Position numbers and translations under genes: made by a program. Shown piece after piece: positions 59,831 through 64,000 of a stretch of DNA of 64,000 bases. The notes under the pieces were generated by a model. That model worked only from the letters and a program-made list of their open reading frames with translations. It did no database searches and had not been told where the DNA came from. Every line of letters begins with the position of its first letter. Positions within the stretch are counted from its first letter, which is position 1. This DNA is from Lycorma delicatula. Lineage: Eukaryota > Arthropoda > Insecta > Hemiptera > Fulgoridae. The stretch is from positions 129,557,324 to 129,621,323 of the forward strand of contig NC_134460.1 of NCBI RefSeq assembly GCF_047948215.1, written 5' to 3'.

Positions 59831-62079
59831 TCCTCTAAGTGTTCTATTTTTATTTAATCTTTTTTTATGTTCGAGTTGATATGTTACTGATAATCCTATT
59901 TTTTAGTTAAACTAAAAAAATAGGAATTTCAGCACAGGTTATAATACTACTTTGTAATTATTGTGAAGTTTCAACTTCCTTTTAATTGTTTCTGTATAAT
60001 CAAATTTACTTAAGTCTCTATAAAATGTAACCGATTGTAAATAAAATTTGGACAAAAAAAAATTATACAATATCTAATGTAATTTTACATTGTTTTATTT
60101 ATTTATTAAATAAATATTATAATAATATTACTTTTTATTTATTTATTAAAAATAGCAATACAAATCTTATTTAGAAATAAATAAATTTGCATTTAGAATT
60201 TACGAAATAATTGCTAACATGTTACTGATTTAAATTGTTTGAAAGTGAAGCAACAATGTCCAGTGAATTAGTGTATTAGTATAATTAGTATATTATATAT
60301 ATATTTATAAAAACATGTTTGTCGGGTAACGATAAGAACCGGGTAAAATACATTTTTACCCGTACGAGTATCCAGTTATAACTAACATTTTTAAGATGGA
60401 AGCCGACTGTTTTAAAACCCACTTAGACCACTCAAAGTTAAGGCATGTACTAATCAAACTCGTTGCTAAGAAGAAATTACAATACACTGATAATTTTTTA
60501 TAAATTGAACAGGCTTTAATTTTAATTTATTATTCTCATAAGCATGAGTTAAATGAATAAACGGGGGTCCAGGGGGTAGAGCCCTCTAGTCAAATATGGG
60601 AACTGAACCCCGGCTAAACAACCCCTGACCGCGACGGGAAATGCAATAAACCATATAGCGCGGGCGAAACCGTAACGTATCTGCTATTATATATATGGAA
60701 TATGTTCATATGCGAGCTTATATATATAACTAAACGGGGAGGAAGAACGAAAGGGTTAGCGGAAGGCAACGAGAGAGGGAGATGGAAGACGGACAGTAGC
60801 AATAGTAGAGTGGTGACAAAGGAATTTAGATAGATGTTGATGTTAACAAGGGTTGCCGCTGGACAGTACATACAGTAATACATAAAGGGGAAGGTTAGCT
60901 GATGTTCCGATAGGCAAGTAACTCATGGATAACCTTTGTAATGGTCCCAGTTTCATGTACAGTACAACAGTAGTGTAGTGGGGACAAACATGTCGAGTTG
61001 AAATACTGGATCAGACACTGCATACATTATATCAATCAAAATGGTTGATATATTTACATTACAAAAAAATTAAAAACTACATAACGCACACATATTTTTT
61101 ATCAGAACAGCTAACAAAAGCATACTAATTTGGCAAATATTAATAGAATTTTTAAAAAGAGGGTGTTGGCTTATAAATAATTAAATTATTACAACTAAGA
61201 TAAAATCAAATTGTAAAATTATTAAAGAATTTAAAAAAATCACTTTAAAAATAGTTGGAATTTATTTTTCATTACATGTTTCAAAGTTAATCAATGAGTA
61301 AATTCATTAAAGAAGAAGAATATAAAAAGAAGAAGAAAAAAGATAATGAATGGTCCTTTAGATAAATAAATTCCTTCATTTCGTAATTTATCATGATCAA
61401 ATTTTAAAGTGGTAATACATAAATAAATTAATATAAAAATATGAGAAAAAATAAAGATATATGTGCAGACAAATTATCATAGCTTGTTATTTCAAAGCCT
61501 ACGACGCTAAAAATTACGTCACAATGTTTTTTATATGAAATCTTTTTGAATTGCTTGCTATAAAAATAAGAGAGATTACCTTTTTACTACACCGTAGTAA
61601 TTATTTTATTTAATATACAATTATTCACATTTAAAAATCATTTTTTAACATGTACTGCTCTTTTTCGATATATAAAAACTTTTAAACAGTATAAAAGGAT
61701 CACCTTATTTGTTTTAAATGGATTATTATCGATAATATGATATAATATCGCTAACGAATATACTTCGCAAGGAGTAAAACTAGTGGGAAAATAAATATTA
61801 ATTAAACTTCTAAACAGGCAAAACTGAAAATTTCATCTTTTTACTGAAAATGTATCAAAGAGGTATATGCTATAGTTCATATATTAATATTAAAGAACTG
61901 ATACTGGTGTATAAAATCATAATAAAAAATCTTAAACATGTTCACTTTTACGGCGGCAAAACTAATCGATTCTGGGAACTAACTATTTAAATTCCGCTAC
62001 TTCCTATTAGGTTTCAGGTAAAATATACGTAATCTTACACCATTGAAAAACTGTTTTGTCATTAGAGTAATTTAAAAAG
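59831..62079. other. AT-rich spacer with one GC-rich island
   Basis: No gene recognised. From about 60,555 to 60,990 the sequence is GC-richer, beginning GGGGGTCCAGGGGGTAGAGC and then CTGAACCCCGGCTAAAC; it looks like part of a dispersed repeat but I cannot name it. The open minus frame at 60,614-60,883 is unrecognised. Confidence 0.35.
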
Positions 62080-62280
62080 ACAAACCGACATAAAAAAAGA
62101 ACCGATATTTATCGATCTTGAAAAATCATTTGAAAAGTATCTAATGAGTAGAAGATTTAAGTTTTTTTTAGAGAAATAATACGCTTACTATCTAAAAAAC
62201 GCAGGAACCAGAATTACAATTTTTATAACGTACAGGTAAGTTTTACAGGAGGATTTATGTATTTAAAATTAAAATAGATA
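62080..62280 (+). pseudogene. Possible RT domain A remnant
   Basis: One frame reads KKEPIFIDLEKSFEKYLMSR. FIDLEKSF resembles the domain A motif (F.D.EKAFD) of LINE reverse transcriptases; the Asp of FID would be the first catalytic residue. No other RT block is clear nearby, so this is a weak call on one motif. Confidence 0.3.
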
Positions 62281-63659
62281 CTTCTCAAAGGTGTCACTAG
62301 CTAGAAGTGTATTCGTCCAAAAAAAAGTTTTTTATTGTTACACGTAGATACACTTTCAGAAATAAAAATCTTTTAATTTTTTTATAACCTATTCCAATTT
62401 TATGAAATTAAACATAAGTATTAGAAAAGAAAGCTGACAAAAAAATAGATGGTTTTATAGATGGTGTAACAGAATAATTTAAATAGGATGCTTCAATACA
62501 ATACGAAATGAAGAACAATTTCAGGAAAATATTTTGGTAAAAGAAGAACAAGCTTGAATTGATGAACTACTTGTTAAGAAATTCAAGATAAGTGAATTTG
62601 GTTGAAATATATGTATGTATATATATATATAGTAGTAGGTAATCATGGATGTAAGATGGAATAGATATGTTGAGGTTTAAAGACGAGATAGAAAGGAATA
62701 AACATCAAATCAATCAAAAGAATAGACTAAAACTTATTTCTCAAACCATAAATGAATGAAATATTAAGTAATATATATAATACTACATTAGGAATTATGA
62801 AAATCTTTTAAAAGCTTGAATTTAATTAAACTTTTTTTTTCTCAACGAATTTGAACAAATTCAAACCAAAAAATAATTTATTATTTTTATACTATTATAC
62901 TAAAGTACAAATCTAATTCATATAAACAATAGCTATAATCTGAATACCGTTGCGCACGGCTGCGTGCACGAATATTTAATACTATCTACCCCGAGAACGT
63001 ATAATGTGGTAATTCATATAAGTAAAACAACAGAAATATATCAAAGTAATACATTAAAAATTTGTAACACATTATATAATTAAATATCATTCACCATTAT
63101 TATAAAATAGAAAAATATTACGCTAAGTGCGAAATTTAATAAATATATATCATGTAGACGTATATCCTGGAGGAGGACATAGGAAAATTTTATAATCCTG
63201 CAGGCAATGAGATTTACATGTGTTGTACTGTAATAATTAAAGTGAACATAGCCCTGATAATACTAGGAAAACTAATAATTAGGTCCACAGCTCATTCTAT
63301 TTAAGACCCCTTTTCAAGATCTATTCATTTTCATTCGCTACATTGACTAACATTCAACAACTAATTACTTTATTATTATTAATTATAGTTATTCAGAAAT
63401 TAAAAAATTAATGAAACAAAATAAAATAAACTTTAATTAAATTATTATATAATTTTTAATAAAGTACACGCTAATATTTTTTTTCGTAAGTTTTATTTTT
63501 TTTATTATCATTAATAATGATATTTAACATGATTTGGTTATTAATTTGATTATTATTCTAAAAAAATATTAATCTTTAAGCAATGAAGAATAAAATATTT
63601 ATCAATTTTTTCTAAGATAATTTACCGAATAATCATTACATAGTTATCTATCGAATTAA
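62281..63659. other. AT-rich spacer, nothing recognised
   Basis: No coding, RNA or repeat feature supported. Confidence 0.4.
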
Positions 63660-64000
63660 TAGTATAAGGAAGATTAAAGAAAAACCAACCAAAATACATA
63701 CCATATATAGACAGAAAAGACATTTAATAACGTACTCTGGAATAATATGTTCAACATTTTAAAAAATTTAGGGTTTAAGTATAGAGATACAACAACAATT
63801 ACTAACATTTACAGAAACCAAACTGTAACAATAATAATCGTAGAACATAAAAAAGAAGCTGTAATAAAAAAGGGAGTCCGACAAGGATGTTCCTATCCCC
63901 TTTACTTCTTAATCTTTACATAGAACTAGTAGTTAATGGCGTTAAAGAACAATTTAGATCCGGAGTAATTGTGCAAGGTGAAAAAATAAAGATTCTACGA
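63660..64000 (+). mobile_element. LINE RT fragment running off the right edge
   Basis: Plus-strand reverse transcriptase of a non-LTR element, distinct from the jockey-like copies. It reads NQPKYIPYIDRK then, after a one-base shift, TFNNVLWNNMFNILKNLGFK (domain A surroundings: the Asp of YID and the F-N-V-W pattern). It continues to KKGVRQGCS (domain B, about 63,868-63,893). A one-base loss shifts the frame there, and it resumes as LSPLLLNLYIELVVNGVKE, then VIVQGEKIKILR, just before where the FADD box should be. The window ends there. Only two frame shifts and no stop in the coding frame make this a less decayed copy. It may be the RT of the same family as the tail at 10.7 kb. Confidence 0.75.

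Overview
The window reads as AT-rich nuclear DNA of an arthropod. The repeat types (jockey-like LINEs, tRNA-headed SINEs, Tc1/mariner-like elements) and some repeat wording I associate with hemipterans make a sap-feeding bug plausible, but the species is inference only. I find no intact host protein-coding gene, no rRNA, no functional tRNA and no CRISPR array. Almost every supportable feature is a decayed mobile element, a microsatellite or a hairpin. Most open frames are short, AT-driven and unlike any family I know.

Layout. Position 1-905 holds the 3' half of a jockey-like reverse transcriptase (RT), cut by the window edge. Around 2.3 kb and 11.05 kb are two copies of a tRNA-headed SINE. 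At 4.9 kb is a piece of a second SINE family, which recurs at 44.7-44.9 kb and 45.7 kb. At 10.7 kb is a 5'-truncated LINE tail with poly(A) and a candidate 12-bp target duplication. A hairpin plus poly(A) tract at 13.7-13.85 kb precedes a second, longer jockey-like wreck (13.87-15.9 kb). A third jockey-like wreck lies at 58.4-59.8 kb. A different LINE RT enters at the right edge (63.66-64.0 kb).

DNA transposons dominate the middle. A Tc1/mariner (IS630-like) family with unusually long terminal inverted repeats (TIRs) is present as a 2.33-kb element (31,848-34,181), a 1.6-kb deleted sibling (19,648-21,253) and two single-ended remnants (28.2-28.55 kb, 45.88-46.18 kb). Both larger copies carry broken transposase genes. 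A separate non-autonomous family with CTTCCTTGTACG-like ends occurs at 18.6, 35.6 and 49.0 kb; the 35.6-kb copy is a large foldback of about 1 kb.

At 25.1-26.5 kb a GC-rich, gag-like non-LTR ORF1 with zinc knuckles and a poly(A) end sits on the minus strand. It abuts a Penelope-like RT fragment and a pair of perfect hairpins. The rest is AT-rich sequence with many (AT)n and (AC)n arrays. Two stretches (43.6 kb, 50.2 kb) have weak promoter- or splice-like signals that might be host exons, but nothing decides it. No operon or pathway logic applies; the elements relate to each other as families of copies.
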